Source: Paenibacillus taichungensis (GTDB taxonomy: Bacteria > Bacillota > Bacilli > Paenibacillales > Paenibacillaceae). Taken from it: DNA of 64,000 bases. This document shows positions 45,201-53,283 of the stretch, piece by piece (the stretch's first letter is position 1; each line of letters opens with the position of its first letter). Under the pieces are notes generated by a model that was not told where the DNA came from, searched no databases, and saw only the letters and a program-made list of their open reading frames with translations. The DNA lies in NCBI RefSeq assembly GCF_003287275.1, contig NZ_QEVW01000006.1, forward strand, positions 310,001-374,000, in the 5' to 3' direction. The position numbers and the translations under genes were made by a program.

Positions 45201-45425
45201 GCAGAGATGGCTGTTATAATCTCCAGAGCCTTGCAATTGAAGGTAGAATCCAGCGCCCACTCAACCTTTGCAGATGATGAACAGATTCCGTTGTGGGCCA
45301 AAGCTGCTGTGGCTGGCTTGCAAAAGTCCGGGCTACTGAACGGCAAAGGGCTTAACACTTTTGCTCCTAAAGACAATACTACACGTGCGGAAGCGGTGAA
45401 CTTATTGCTGAGCATACCAAAATAA
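42228..45425 (+). CDS. SLH-anchored surface protein with three phage tail-collar-like repeats
   Basis: 1065 aa. Signal peptide to about residue 36 (cleavage near AHA-AAA). Three collar-like repeats at about 39-110, 128-195 and 206-272, each with GEI at the start, then a GW/NW-x-ADG-type motif and G-x-F-x-LP, as in phage tail-collar/microcystin-dependent proteins. Next come a cadherin-like domain (ANDSYANTAYL, NFTGTDSFYYY), two GVADGGxY-type Ig-like units, and three InlB/Flg_new repeats each with GYTFAGWY-like and LYAKW motifs. A Gly/Asn/Ser linker, a ZU5-like domain (VNIPAGAM) and three SLH domains (about 890-1062) follow. SLH domains bind wall polymers, so it is displayed on the cell surface. 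GTG start with GGAGATGAG upstream. Confidence 0.88.
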   Translation: MSLPLFKKVGLLWLVFLIVLSGIWNISSVVQPAHAAAAQPYLGEIKLLPYRSAPQGWMPADGRLLSLTQNTALYSLIGNNYGGDGKSNFALPDLTNAAPEGLRYFVATNGIYPPRDTEGPYNENAVLGEIRLFPYIFSPTGWLTANGQSLNTSTYPDLYEMLGTTYGADNLNEFKLPTLPDINGVHYAIFAHPTRHAEFGTGNEYVGEIIPMLVTLPTNNWTLADGSALPINQNEVLFSLLNTSFGGNGVTDFKVPKLNNSQSTLVYYVATTGIFPNLSGDPFPVAVADNYTTLQNSILTISSPGLLANDSYANTAYLKTAPMNGTIVLNANGSFTYTPNINFTGTDSFYYYASFIQSGTSDSALVTITVEPNSKPIVSGVADGGIYNQTVNPTFDSGTALLNGAAFTSGTAVMADGSYTLVVTNDIGSTTVQFNIDTAAPVVLGVADNGKYDNGPTITFNEGTATLNGSPFSSGETVQSEGEYVLIVTDSASNTTSIHFSFYAPRTINFNSNGGSEVTEQTVSYGNKVIVPSDPTKAGYTFAGWYIDSALSQVFNFNNTTVTNDLTLYAKWTVNAYTINFESNGGTAVPDQSVDYGELVTAPTDPTKVGHSFAGWYAEPELDKAFDFNTSIVQDTALYAKWTPNTYKVTFNTLGGSAVSDAAVEYGKKLPAPASPSRSGYTFAGWYADPELKTPFNFAQTEITADLTLYAKWKIVSSPPSGGNGGNSSGGSDNQNNNGSSGNPSLPKTMNSSNNGRLTLAAGQAGQVSLGDAIAVNIPAGAMNQELKITIDQIADSSALLANQIPLSPIYELLKNVPQNFSVPVTLTLTFDSSRLQSNQRAELFYFNEQDKVWLAAGKSSVNGKHIQVDVDHFTKFAVLVVEQTKEPVEISFKDVEGHWAKDVIQQAIRIGIVKGYVDGSFKPDASITRAEFTVMLMNALQTEYTEATLSFTDRSNIGSWAQSAVASALQAGFIQGDSKGAFRPNEAVTRAEMAVIISRALQLKVESSAHSTFADDEQIPLWAKAAVAGLQKSGLLNGKGLNTFAPKDNTTRAEAVNLLLSIPK

Positions 45426-45440
45426 TAAGCCATAAATAAA

Positions 45441-45515
45441 AGCCTGCGTTCTGGAAGTACCCTCTCAAAACCGTTTGAGAAGGGCTACCACAGAACACAG
45501 GCTATTAGCTTTTTT
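45441..45515. terminator. Two-way terminator between SLH gene and YfcC-like gene
   Basis: AGCCTG-GTTCTG pairs with CAGAA-ACAGGCT around an inner CCCT/AGGG stem, with a T run at 45510 on the plus strand and a T-rich tract on the minus side. It serves both convergent genes. Confidence 0.8.
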
Positions 45516-46938
45516 AAGAATACTGAATGGCATTTGCAATAAGCATAAATACAATACCCATAGCGATCCACATGACCATCAGCGGCCAGAAGAATCTAAC
45601 CCATTTCTGATACGGAATGCCGGATACCGCAAGACTGCCCATCAAGGCAGAAGACGTTGGCAGAATCATGTTGGTGAACCCGTCTCCGAACTGGAAAGCC
45701 AGTACGGCAGTCTGACGGGTAACCCCGAGCAGATCCGATAATGGAACCATAATCGGCATCGTAGTCACAGCCATACCTGTACCCGACGTGATGAACACGT
45801 TCATGATATTTTGGAAGAAGTACATACCCAATACCTGCACAGAGGATGGCAGTTCACCAACCATCGTGGACATTCCGTATACTACGGAGTCAATTACGTT
45901 ACCCTGATCGAGGACAACCATAATTCCCCTTGCCAGACCGATGATAAAGGCACCATAGGCAATACCACTTGCGCCTTTAACAAATTCACTTGCAATGCGA
46001 CTAGGACCGAACCCGGATACGAGACCAGAGATCACACCCATGCTCAGGAAGAGAGCCGCCAGTTCCTCCATCCACCAGCCTTCTTTGGATACACCCCAGA
46101 TTAACAGGGCAAAACCAGCTACAATCGTAATGATAGTCAGAACATGTGTGATGCGAATCGTTGGCAGTTTGTTCAGGTCCACCGCAGGTGTATCTGCTGC
46201 CTGCTCCTGTTCCAGCTCATGCACCAAACCACGAGTTGGATCAGACTTCACTCTGGACGCGTACCGCATAATATAGATACTTGTCACGGAGATGAGGCAC
46301 ACCAGGATGATCGCGCGCAGCCACATGCCTGAGAAGATCGGTACTTCTGCAATGGCCTGAGCCAGTCCCACATTGAACGGATTGAGCAGTCCCGCGGTAA
46401 AACCACACGAGGCCCCCAGCGAGATCATCGCCGTACCTGTTAGAGCGTCATACCCCAGCGCACGCGCGATGGCGATTCCGATCGGTACAAAGACCATGAC
46501 CTCCGTGGACATACCCATCGTAAATCCACCAACGGAGAACAAGGTGATGAATACCGGGATGACCCATAATCCTTTATTAGCGAACGAACGGGCTACCCTG
46601 CCTGTAAGAGCTTCAATCGTTCCCGTGCTCGTAATGATCTGAAATGCCCCACCGATGATGAAAATAAAGAATACAACATCAGCGGAGTCAACCAGTCCGC
46701 GAACGATGGACTTGGGGATATCCCACAATCCCGTTGGGTTGGCCTCTACATGGTGGTATGAACCCGGAACGAGCAAGGATTTGCCTGTTGCTTCATCCTT
46801 GACCCGATCAAATTCCCCTGCAGGAATAATATAGGTCAGTACAGTAGCTACCAACACCAAAATGAACAAGATGACGAAGGTATGAGGCATTTTGAACCAT
46901 TTACGCCGTTGTTGTGGTTGTTTTGTTATGTTTTCCAA
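45514..46938 (-). CDS. YfcC-family (DcuC/ArcD-like) membrane transporter
   Basis: About 474 aa with roughly twelve membrane segments, starting WFKMPHTFVILFILVLVATVLTYIIPAGEFDR, the signature of YfcC proteins. MSLGASCGFTAGLLNPFNVGLAQAIAEVP-like and DGFTNMILPTSSALMGSLAVSGIPYQKWVRF-like stretches mark the two halves (here AMISLGAS and GDGFTN). Family members are suspected to carry amino acids, dipeptides or dicarboxylates. TTG 46938 is taken as the start (GAGGG 8 bases upstream), 4 bases after the peptidase stop. With the M20 amidohydrolase it suggests uptake and hydrolysis of an N-acylated amino acid or peptide. Confidence 0.83.
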   Translation of the reverse strand: MENITKQPQQRRKWFKMPHTFVILFILVLVATVLTYIIPAGEFDRVKDEATGKSLLVPGSYHHVEANPTGLWDIPKSIVRGLVDSADVVFFIFIIGGAFQIITSTGTIEALTGRVARSFANKGLWVIPVFITLFSVGGFTMGMSTEVMVFVPIGIAIARALGYDALTGTAMISLGASCGFTAGLLNPFNVGLAQAIAEVPIFSGMWLRAIILVCLISVTSIYIMRYASRVKSDPTRGLVHELEQEQAADTPAVDLNKLPTIRITHVLTIITIVAGFALLIWGVSKEGWWMEELAALFLSMGVISGLVSGFGPSRIASEFVKGASGIAYGAFIIGLARGIMVVLDQGNVIDSVVYGMSTMVGELPSSVQVLGMYFFQNIMNVFITSGTGMAVTTMPIMVPLSDLLGVTRQTAVLAFQFGDGFTNMILPTSSALMGSLAVSGIPYQKWVRFFWPLMVMWIAMGIVFMLIANAIQYS

Positions 46939-46942
46939 TTCA

Positions 46943-48136
46943 TCATCCCTCGTCCTTCTGTTGTTTCCATGCTTCAAATTCATCACGCACCTGCTGCAAT
47001 GCTGCCTTGTCTGCGTACAAATCGAACGCCGTCAGTGCAAGTGCCTTTGCCGCACGGTTTAGCTCAATCATGCCTTCCTCTGCTCCGGCAAGCCGGGCAA
47101 ATTCAGGTGTGTGCGTTGTCGCATCTCCTAACCGAATATACGGATGGATTGCGGCTGTAATTTGGCTTACGTTACCGATATCCGAGGAACCCACACCGCC
47201 TGTTTGAGGTGGATCATGCACTTCAATGCCCATATCCTCCAGGTTCTGCTGGAACAGACCCGCCAGAGTTTTGTTGTTATTCCGCTCGGCATAGATCAGG
47301 CCTTCTGTAATATCTACCGTAGCCCCAACACCTTCCGCAGCATGGCGCACGACGCGATATACTTTGTCCATGACGATTTTCAGCTCTTCGACGGTCTTCG
47401 CCCGAATGATATATACGGCTTCAGCCAGCTCCGGCACCACGTTGGGCGCATCTCCACCCTTGGTAATAATCCCGTTAACCCGAACGTCATCCTTCAAATA
47501 AGGACGCAGTGAATTTATTCCCGCGTACGCGTTGACCAGAGCATCCAGTGCACTGATACCTTTCTCAGGGGAAGAGGCAGCATGTGCCTGTTTGCCGTGG
47601 AACGTAAAGGTTGCGTCCACACAAGCCAGCGCACCTCTCAGTACCATCGTTTTTTGCTGCGGGTGACACATCATGACGGCATCCATCTCATTGAATACGC
47701 CATCGTTCACCATAATGATTTTGCCGCCGCCCTCTTCTTCAGCCGGTGTGCCAAGAACGATAATCCGTCCCGGAAGATCAGGGCAAGCTTCCTTGAGCGC
47801 CAGTGCGGCACCTACAGCAGAGGTTCCGATCAGATTGTGTCCGCAGGCATGTCCGATGCGGGGCAGCGCATCATATTCAGCGAGCAGTGCAATCGTGGGT
47901 CCGCCTGACTGGCCTTCCCATACAGCACGGAATGAGGTGTCGAGGCCAGAAATGCCTTTTTCCACCTGAAATCCGGCTGCTTCCAGCGGTTCGGTTAACC
48001 ATTGTTGTGCTTGGACTTCCTGAAAGCTAAGTTCAGGGTTAGCGTGAATGCGCTGGGATAATTCCCGCAAGTCGGGGTCAAGCCGATCTACGGTTTCTTT
48101 GATTTTTTGCTTCATAAGAGCAGGGTCAGGATACAT
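46943..48136 (-). CDS. M20-family amidohydrolase (AbgB/M20D type)
   Basis: 397 aa metal-dependent hydrolase. Metal-site motifs: GHACGHNLIGTSAVGAALAL (first His pair), GTPAEEEGGGKIIMV (catalytic and metal-bridging Glu) and HPYIRLGDATTHTPEFA. A lid domain with ATFTFHGKQAHAASSPEKGISALDAL is typical of the M20D group that removes acyl or aminobenzoyl groups from amino acids. RBS AAAGGCGG precedes the ATG at 48136. It is followed by the YfcC-like transporter and lies downstream of a LysR gene, a likely regulator. The substrate is unknown. Confidence 0.88.
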   Translation of the reverse strand: MYPDPALMKQKIKETVDRLDPDLRELSQRIHANPELSFQEVQAQQWLTEPLEAAGFQVEKGISGLDTSFRAVWEGQSGGPTIALLAEYDALPRIGHACGHNLIGTSAVGAALALKEACPDLPGRIIVLGTPAEEEGGGKIIMVNDGVFNEMDAVMMCHPQQKTMVLRGALACVDATFTFHGKQAHAASSPEKGISALDALVNAYAGINSLRPYLKDDVRVNGIITKGGDAPNVVPELAEAVYIIRAKTVEELKIVMDKVYRVVRHAAEGVGATVDITEGLIYAERNNNKTLAGLFQQNLEDMGIEVHDPPQTGGVGSSDIGNVSQITAAIHPYIRLGDATTHTPEFARLAGAEEGMIELNRAAKALALTAFDLYADKAALQQVRDEFEAWKQQKDEG

Positions 48137-48511
48137 ATTATTTTGCCGCCTTTCTTCAAATACAGCATTTCTATATTCAATTCAATCGAATAAATATACA
48201 ATCAGATTGGATATATTGTATGTGTGACCAAGCCATAAGTAAATTCAAAAAAATTAAGGAATAGCCCATAAAAAATTTTATGGACTCGCCTAGATAATAA
48301 CATATGGATATCATTAGATGTCAGTATAATATTGGTTTATTTACATATTGACCAAGACAGCATCGGTATATATTTTGATCTTATGTACATTCTTCGAACG
48401 AATACTCTCTTTGAAAACGATACTGTCCAATAGCGATAAAATCCCTTTTTTGATAAGGGAATATCGGATAATTATGCATAAAGCAAGGCGTTTATTCCGC
48501 TCTGTCTTTAT
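48137..48511 (-). other. Promoter region of the amidohydrolase-transporter operon
   Basis: 375 AT-rich bases between the LysR gene and the M20 gene, both on the minus strand. A small hairpin (TCCCTT/AAGGGA at 48442-48460 followed by TTTT) could end the LysR transcript. The remainder should hold the operon promoter and a LysR site of the T-N11-A kind, but many AT-rich candidates exist and I could not choose one. Confidence 0.5.
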
Positions 48512-49420
48512 CTAACTTCCATCCACAACATGCTGTGTTCCAGCCGTTTTCATCAAGTCAACAAAGCGACCTACCGTTGCCTGTTGCAGCACACTTTCCT
48601 TATACACCAACCACGTATTTCGCCGCACTCCCTGTCCATTCTTTCGGATCAATTCCTGTTGATGGAGACCATCCGTAGCAGATACGAAAATACCCGGAAT
48701 AATGGCATAACCAAGCCCATAACGCACCATTTCCTTGCATGTCTCATAACTGTCCACACGCATCGCTACGGTTGGGGAACATTCATAGCGCTCATACCAC
48801 CATGTCGCTACTCCTTCCCGGAATGGACTCACAGGAGAACCACCAGTTTTGGACAAGGGCTCCTGAAATGCAATTTGCGGAAGCTCGGGGAGTTCATCCA
48901 GATTGATGGGTTCACGTGATACAATACAGACCGGTTCATCATGCAGCAGATGTTTCCCCTCATACCATGAATGCTCCCCCCGGATGACACCTACCTGAAT
49001 TTCATCCCGCATCAACAGTTCCATAACCTCCACACTCAGAGCGCAGGTCACAGCAAACTGTACCTCAGGGTACAGCTCCTTGAACTGCTTTAACAAGGGA
49101 GGAAGCTTGTACAACGAATAATGATTGGCAATCCCGAGGCGCAGCGTTCCTTTGACTTCATTCCGAATGTTCGACAGCTGTTCCTTGACCTGGTTAAGTT
49201 CATTGAGCATTTTACGGGCATAGATCGCGAGATGCTCTCCTTCGGGAGTGAACCTGGCGCCTTTTAACGTTTTATCGATAAGTGGCACGCCAAATTCCTT
49301 CTCCAACTGCTGCAAACGGTATGTCAAGGCCGGCTGGGTCATAAACATGCGCTCCGCAGCCTTGGTCAGACTGCTTTCTTCGGAAACGCTCAGCAGCAGA
49401 CGGCAGTCCTTTTCATCCAT
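48512..49420 (-). CDS. LysR-family transcriptional regulator
   Basis: About 302 aa. The N-terminal helix-turn-helix reads LLLSVSEESSLTKAAERMFMTQPALTYRLQQLEKEFGVPLIDKTLKGARFTPEGE. An effector-binding domain follows from about residue 90 (GTLRLGIANHYSLYKLPPLLKQFKELYPEVQF). ATG 49420 is chosen because GGGGG lies 9 bases upstream; ATG 49426 is too close. The gene is immediately upstream of the M20-YfcC operon in the same orientation, so it likely senses that operon's substrate. Confidence 0.92.
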   Translation of the reverse strand: MDEKDCRLLLSVSEESSLTKAAERMFMTQPALTYRLQQLEKEFGVPLIDKTLKGARFTPEGEHLAIYARKMLNELNQVKEQLSNIRNEVKGTLRLGIANHYSLYKLPPLLKQFKELYPEVQFAVTCALSVEVMELLMRDEIQVGVIRGEHSWYEGKHLLHDEPVCIVSREPINLDELPELPQIAFQEPLSKTGGSPVSPFREGVATWWYERYECSPTVAMRVDSYETCKEMVRYGLGYAIIPGIFVSATDGLHQQELIRKNGQGVRRNTWLVYKESVLQQATVGRFVDLMKTAGTQHVVDGS

Positions 49421-49486
49421 GATCATGTTCCCCCTTCACTTCTCGTCTCTTCAGTATAACCCAGAAAACCTGCGTTAAAGGTACAG

Positions 49487-49514
49487 AAAAAGCCCAACTC
49501 GATATGAGTCGGGC
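49487..49514 (-). terminator. Intrinsic terminator after the beta-propeller lipoprotein gene
   Basis: On the minus strand GCCCGACTC pairs with GAGTTGGGC, with a five-base loop and five T residues. It ends the two-component/lipoprotein operon before the LysR gene. Confidence 0.85.
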
Positions 49515-49567
49515 CCGCCATGCTGATGTACTTCTTCTTTCTCTTCTTATACTTCATCGATGACGAT

Positions 49568-50671
49568 TTACTGCGAAATCGTAATGACCGAGGTGACAAA
49601 GTGGTACGATTCATTTTCCTGCACGGCCTGTGACAGCAAAATTCGATTGCCTTCCGGACTCCAGCTCAGCGGATCAGATGCGTTATCCATTTCGGCCGAG
49701 ATTTGAAACTGCTCCGCGGATTCCGTATTGGAGACGAACAGCCCTTTTTCATCATCACTTTCCGAATTGATTGTATAGGCGATTTTAGAATCGTCACCGG
49801 ACCAGCTCGTGCCGAAGATCTGCGTGCCTCTGGCAAGCGTGGCTTTTTCATTCCCTTCCAGATCGGTCAGCACCAGCGCCCGTTTGGTATCGGCTGTTTT
49901 TTTCACAATCGCCAGTCTTGATCCATCGTTGGACGGAATAACCCTCTCTACACTTTTTAACACCTGCTTCACTTCAGCGGTCTTCGTATCGTAGCTATTC
50001 AGCTGTCCGTCCGTGCCTGTGATGTAGTAAATCACATTCCCCGAAACGCTGACACTGCTTACATTGAAGTTTCCCGTCTTGACCAGCGCTTTAGTCGTTC
50101 CGTCCACACTTGCAGATACGATATCCCCATTCATGTTTGGAAAAACGACATGCTCCTTATCCAGCCATGCCCCTTCAAAGACAAATCCGTCGTCCTGACC
50201 AGCTGGTATCACTTCCCCGTTGTGCAGGTTCAGAATGAAGCCTTTGCCGGTCGATTCCTCTGGTTCTCTGTAGAAAATATACTGACTATCCGGGGAAACA
50301 AGTGGTGATCCCAGATTCACTTCACTTTCCTTCACGGGTGTATCTGTGCCCTTCGTAAGATCGTACATGTATAAGTTATGCGGGTAACGTTTCTCACCCT
50401 CAACCGTGACTGGCTTCATGGACTCGTTTACTTTATCCGACAAAATCCAGTCATTGCTTAGCCACGCTACCCCGCGCATATTGGATAGTTTATCGATTTT
50501 CTCCAGCTTAAAGCTCTGGTATACCGATGTATTTGTATTGTCCTTCACCGTAATATCCGTGCCGGATTTCCCGTTTTGTGTATCCCCTGGTTTCGTTGTT
50601 CCCCCGCATGCTGTTGCCGATAATAGGACGATTGCCCCGAGCGTGCCCATAGCCGCCTGTTTCCAATTCAT
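49568..50671 (-). CDS. TolB-like beta-propeller lipoprotein
   Basis: About 367 aa. Lipoprotein signal MNWKQAAMGTLGAIVLLSATAC with Cys near residue 22. The mature part is a series of strand-rich units with SPDSQYIFYREPE, DGSRLAIVKK, SGDDSKIAYTINSES and SPEGNRILLSQ, the WD40/PD40 style of TolB propellers. AGGAGG precedes two ATGs; the second (50671) has better spacing, and a longer frame to 50806 lacks support. It is third in an operon after a response regulator and sensor kinase, 58 bases behind the kinase, so it may be an accessory sensor or an output of that system. Function otherwise unknown. Confidence 0.8.
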   Translation of the reverse strand: MNWKQAAMGTLGAIVLLSATACGGTTKPGDTQNGKSGTDITVKDNTNTSVYQSFKLEKIDKLSNMRGVAWLSNDWILSDKVNESMKPVTVEGEKRYPHNLYMYDLTKGTDTPVKESEVNLGSPLVSPDSQYIFYREPEESTGKGFILNLHNGEVIPAGQDDGFVFEGAWLDKEHVVFPNMNGDIVSASVDGTTKALVKTGNFNVSSVSVSGNVIYYITGTDGQLNSYDTKTAEVKQVLKSVERVIPSNDGSRLAIVKKTADTKRALVLTDLEGNEKATLARGTQIFGTSWSGDDSKIAYTINSESDDEKGLFVSNTESAEQFQISAEMDNASDPLSWSPEGNRILLSQAVQENESYHFVTSVITISQ

Positions 50672-50729
50672 CATGGTCCCTCCTGAGTGCTTTCTATAGA
50701 CCAAGCATACACATCGCATACTTCCAAAG

Positions 50730-52235
50730 TTATTCAGACTTGTTTCCAACTTGTAAACTTGAATGCGCCAAAGGGAAAACAAGCTGGAACGTCGTTCCTT
50801 CCCCATGTTTCGGATCGCCCGGCAACAAAGAGATTGTGCCGCCCTGCTTCTCTACAAATTGCTTGACGAGTGATAGTCCCAGCCCGGTTCCCCCAGTTTT
50901 TCTGGCCCTGTCTTTGTTGACGGTGTAAAAGGGTTCAAAGATTTTCTCGCGCGCCTCGTCCGGAATGGGCGTACCCGAGTTGAAGATGCGAATCACCGCT
51001 TGTCGCTCCTGCATTCGCAATTCATTACTTACCCGGATGACGCCTCCCGGCACATTATATTTGATCGCATTATCCAACAGATTGATGAAAATATGCATCA
51101 GGCTCTCCCGATCGCTGCGGATCACCGCAGGCAGTAACGCCAGCTCCATGTTCAGCGTAAACTTCTCCGCTTTGCCCCGCATCCGGCCACAGGCATCCTC
51201 CAGCAAAGCTCGCACCTCCACGTCTTCTGCCTGATTCTCAAAATCATATTTCTCCAGGGCAGACAAATGTAATACCTTCTCAACCATCTCGTACAACCGC
51301 TCGGTCTCCTTGCCAATATTGCCTGTGGCATCGTCCAGCAATTGTGGATCATCCTTATACATGTCCAGCAGCTCTACATATGCCTTAATCGACGTAAGTG
51401 GCGTCTTGAACTCATGGCTGATGTTGCCAATATATTGTTTCTGCTGCTGCTCCAAGGCTTGGAGCTTCTCGATGGCAAGCTGAAGTTTCTGCTGTTCCGC
51501 ATGCATGGCTTCAATATTTTGCTGAATCGATGTGCTCATGTAATAAATGCCTTGTCCCAGCTCGCCCAATTCATCCTTGCGTCTCACCGGTGATTCGGTA
51601 ATATAATGTCCTTCACGAATGGAATCGGCAGACTTCTTCAAGCGAGTTATGGCAACTGCAAAACGATTGTAGAAGAGATAGCCCAGAATGAAGCTTAGTC
51701 CAACAACCGCAATCCCCGCCCACATAAACAATTGAAGGATACGGGCATAGAATTCATGATAGCTCTGAACCGGATACTGCATGCGCACAACCCCCATCTG
51801 TCCATCCGGTCCGTCGAGCGGTGCCATATATAGCAGGGTATCCCCCTGTTCGTGATAAGCAATTTTATTTTGCAGCGCATAGTTCAGCGTCGCTGAGATA
51901 TCTGCACTCTCCTCAGACATGATCGATGAACCTACCTGTTGTCCCTTCATATCATAAAGCGCAATGGGCAGACCTGTGGAGCTTGCAAGCTCCTGAGCCA
52001 GCCTGCGGCCATTTTGCTGCAAGAAAACCTCCTGCTCCAGACGAACGGACTCGGTATAGTAAGACTGCCGCACATTCAGATTCACCAGACGCGTCTGCTG
52101 GGACAGAATGGTCTCAATCTGCGTCTGCTGGTTGCGCTCAATACCTCGCAATACCAAGGAGCTGAGCACAACAACGGTCAGGATGAGCAATGCGGCCAGA
52201 AAAACGCTGAATTTCAGCTTGATGCTGACTCTCAT
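50730..52235 (-). CDS. Sensor histidine kinase (HisKA type)
   Basis: 501 aa membrane kinase. Two membrane segments (about 8-28 and 168-190) flank an extracellular sensor part. Then a HAMP segment (FAVAITRLKKSADSIREGHY), H-box NISHEFKTPLTSIKAYVELLDMY (phosphorylated His), N-box INLLDNAIKYNVPGG and G-boxes TGGTGLGLSLVKQFVEKQGG. The ATG overlaps the response-regulator stop by 4 bases, so the pair is translationally coupled. It would phosphorylate that regulator in response to an external signal, probably linked to the lipoprotein behind it. Confidence 0.93.
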   Translation of the reverse strand: MRVSIKLKFSVFLAALLILTVVVLSSLVLRGIERNQQTQIETILSQQTRLVNLNVRQSYYTESVRLEQEVFLQQNGRRLAQELASSTGLPIALYDMKGQQVGSSIMSEESADISATLNYALQNKIAYHEQGDTLLYMAPLDGPDGQMGVVRMQYPVQSYHEFYARILQLFMWAGIAVVGLSFILGYLFYNRFAVAITRLKKSADSIREGHYITESPVRRKDELGELGQGIYYMSTSIQQNIEAMHAEQQKLQLAIEKLQALEQQQKQYIGNISHEFKTPLTSIKAYVELLDMYKDDPQLLDDATGNIGKETERLYEMVEKVLHLSALEKYDFENQAEDVEVRALLEDACGRMRGKAEKFTLNMELALLPAVIRSDRESLMHIFINLLDNAIKYNVPGGVIRVSNELRMQERQAVIRIFNSGTPIPDEAREKIFEPFYTVNKDRARKTGGTGLGLSLVKQFVEKQGGTISLLPGDPKHGEGTTFQLVFPLAHSSLQVGNKSE

Positions 52236-52942
52236 ACCAAGCCGCCCGGTTCAGAGGCTGATGCCTTATAGCCAATGCCATATACCGTTTGCAATTTTTG
52301 CTGATCGGTATCACCGATTTTTTTGCGCAGCCGCTGAATATGAATATCCACCGTGCGTGTACCCCCAGCATATTCCATGCCCCACACCCGGTCCAGCAGA
52401 TCATCCCGCGTGTATACACGCTCAGGATTGGACATTAGAATGGTCAGCAAATCGAACTCTTTTGGTGTCAAATCCAGCTTCTCCTCATTCACCGTCACAG
52501 TGCGGTGAGCGATATGGATACGTAGTGTTCCATTGACGATAGCCTGATTCTTCTGGTCTTCAGGAGACGGGCTGCTTTTCTCCACGCGGCGCAGCAGTGC
52601 CTTTACCCGGGCGAGCAGCTCGCGGATTTCAAACGGTTTGGTCATATAATCATCCGCGCCCATTTCCAGGCCGACGATCTTATCCACGATATCATTTTTG
52701 ACAGTCAGCAAAATAATGCCGATATCCTCCCGGTCCTCCAGCCTGCGGCATACGCCGTATCCGTCCAGCTTGGGCATCATGACGTCCAGAATCATGACCT
52801 GCGGATGGAATGAGGCCACCTTGACCAGTGCTTCTTCGCCGTCATTCGCTGTCTCTACTTCATATCCTTCGCGCCGCAGCGCGTAAGCAATGGCACTGAC
52901 GATGCTTGACTCGTCATCCACAACCAGCACTTTTTTATTCAT
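52232..52942 (-). CDS. OmpR-family response regulator
   Basis: 236 aa. Receiver domain: KVLVVDDESSIVSAIAYAL (acidic pocket), VMILDVMMPKLDGYG (phospho-acceptor Asp near residue 51) and DDYMTKPFEIREL (conserved Lys). The C-terminal winged helix has LDLTPKEFDLLTILMSNPERVYTRDDLLDRVWGMEYAGGTRTVDIHIQRLRKKIG. I start it at ATG 52942 with GAGGATG upstream; the frame extends to 52951. First gene of a three-gene operon with kinase and lipoprotein. Confidence 0.95.
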   Translation of the reverse strand: MNKKVLVVDDESSIVSAIAYALRREGYEVETANDGEEALVKVASFHPQVMILDVMMPKLDGYGVCRRLEDREDIGIILLTVKNDIVDKIVGLEMGADDYMTKPFEIRELLARVKALLRRVEKSSPSPEDQKNQAIVNGTLRIHIAHRTVTVNEEKLDLTPKEFDLLTILMSNPERVYTRDDLLDRVWGMEYAGGTRTVDIHIQRLRKKIGDTDQQKLQTVYGIGYKASASEPGGLV

Positions 52943-53111
52943 CAAAATCATCCTCTATATGTGTCATGAGTTATCGTATTCTTTGGATCTATGTTAACAA
53001 GGTATCGCCTGATTAGCTATGGAGGACTTTATGATTTGTGAGGAAAGCCAGATAAGACTGTATTCTCTCAGCTTGGACTTCGCTTCACTTTTTTTATACC
53101 CCAAACACAAC

Positions 53112-53200
53112 AAAAAGAGCCAACCCGTGATTGGATTGGCCATAATAACAACAAAAGAGCCAATCATCAGGAGGAATGTTCCATCCCATGATTGGCTCTT
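53112..53200 (-). terminator. Two similar tandem terminators after the MATE gene
   Basis: Two hairpins with related sequence lie in the 52943-53283 gap. GCCAATCAT/ATGATTGGC at 53159-53196 is followed by TCTTTTG; GCCAATCC/GGGTTGGC at 53119-53140 is followed by TCTTTTTG. Both read on the minus strand, ending the transcript of 53284-54690. The shared GGTTGGCTCTTTT-like tail suggests a local duplication. The rest of the gap must hold the promoter of the response-regulator operon. Confidence 0.8.
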
Positions 53201-53283
53201 CTTTAATAAGACTAACGGCTCCAAGTGCGGCGCCTTTTTATTTCTATACCCCGCTCATATCGAAATTACATTTCAAAACATCA

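Noticed and set aside
52994-53224. 76-codon minus-strand frame in the MATE/response-regulator gap
   Set aside because: Its codons are supplied by the two terminator hairpins; no ribosome site or conserved features.
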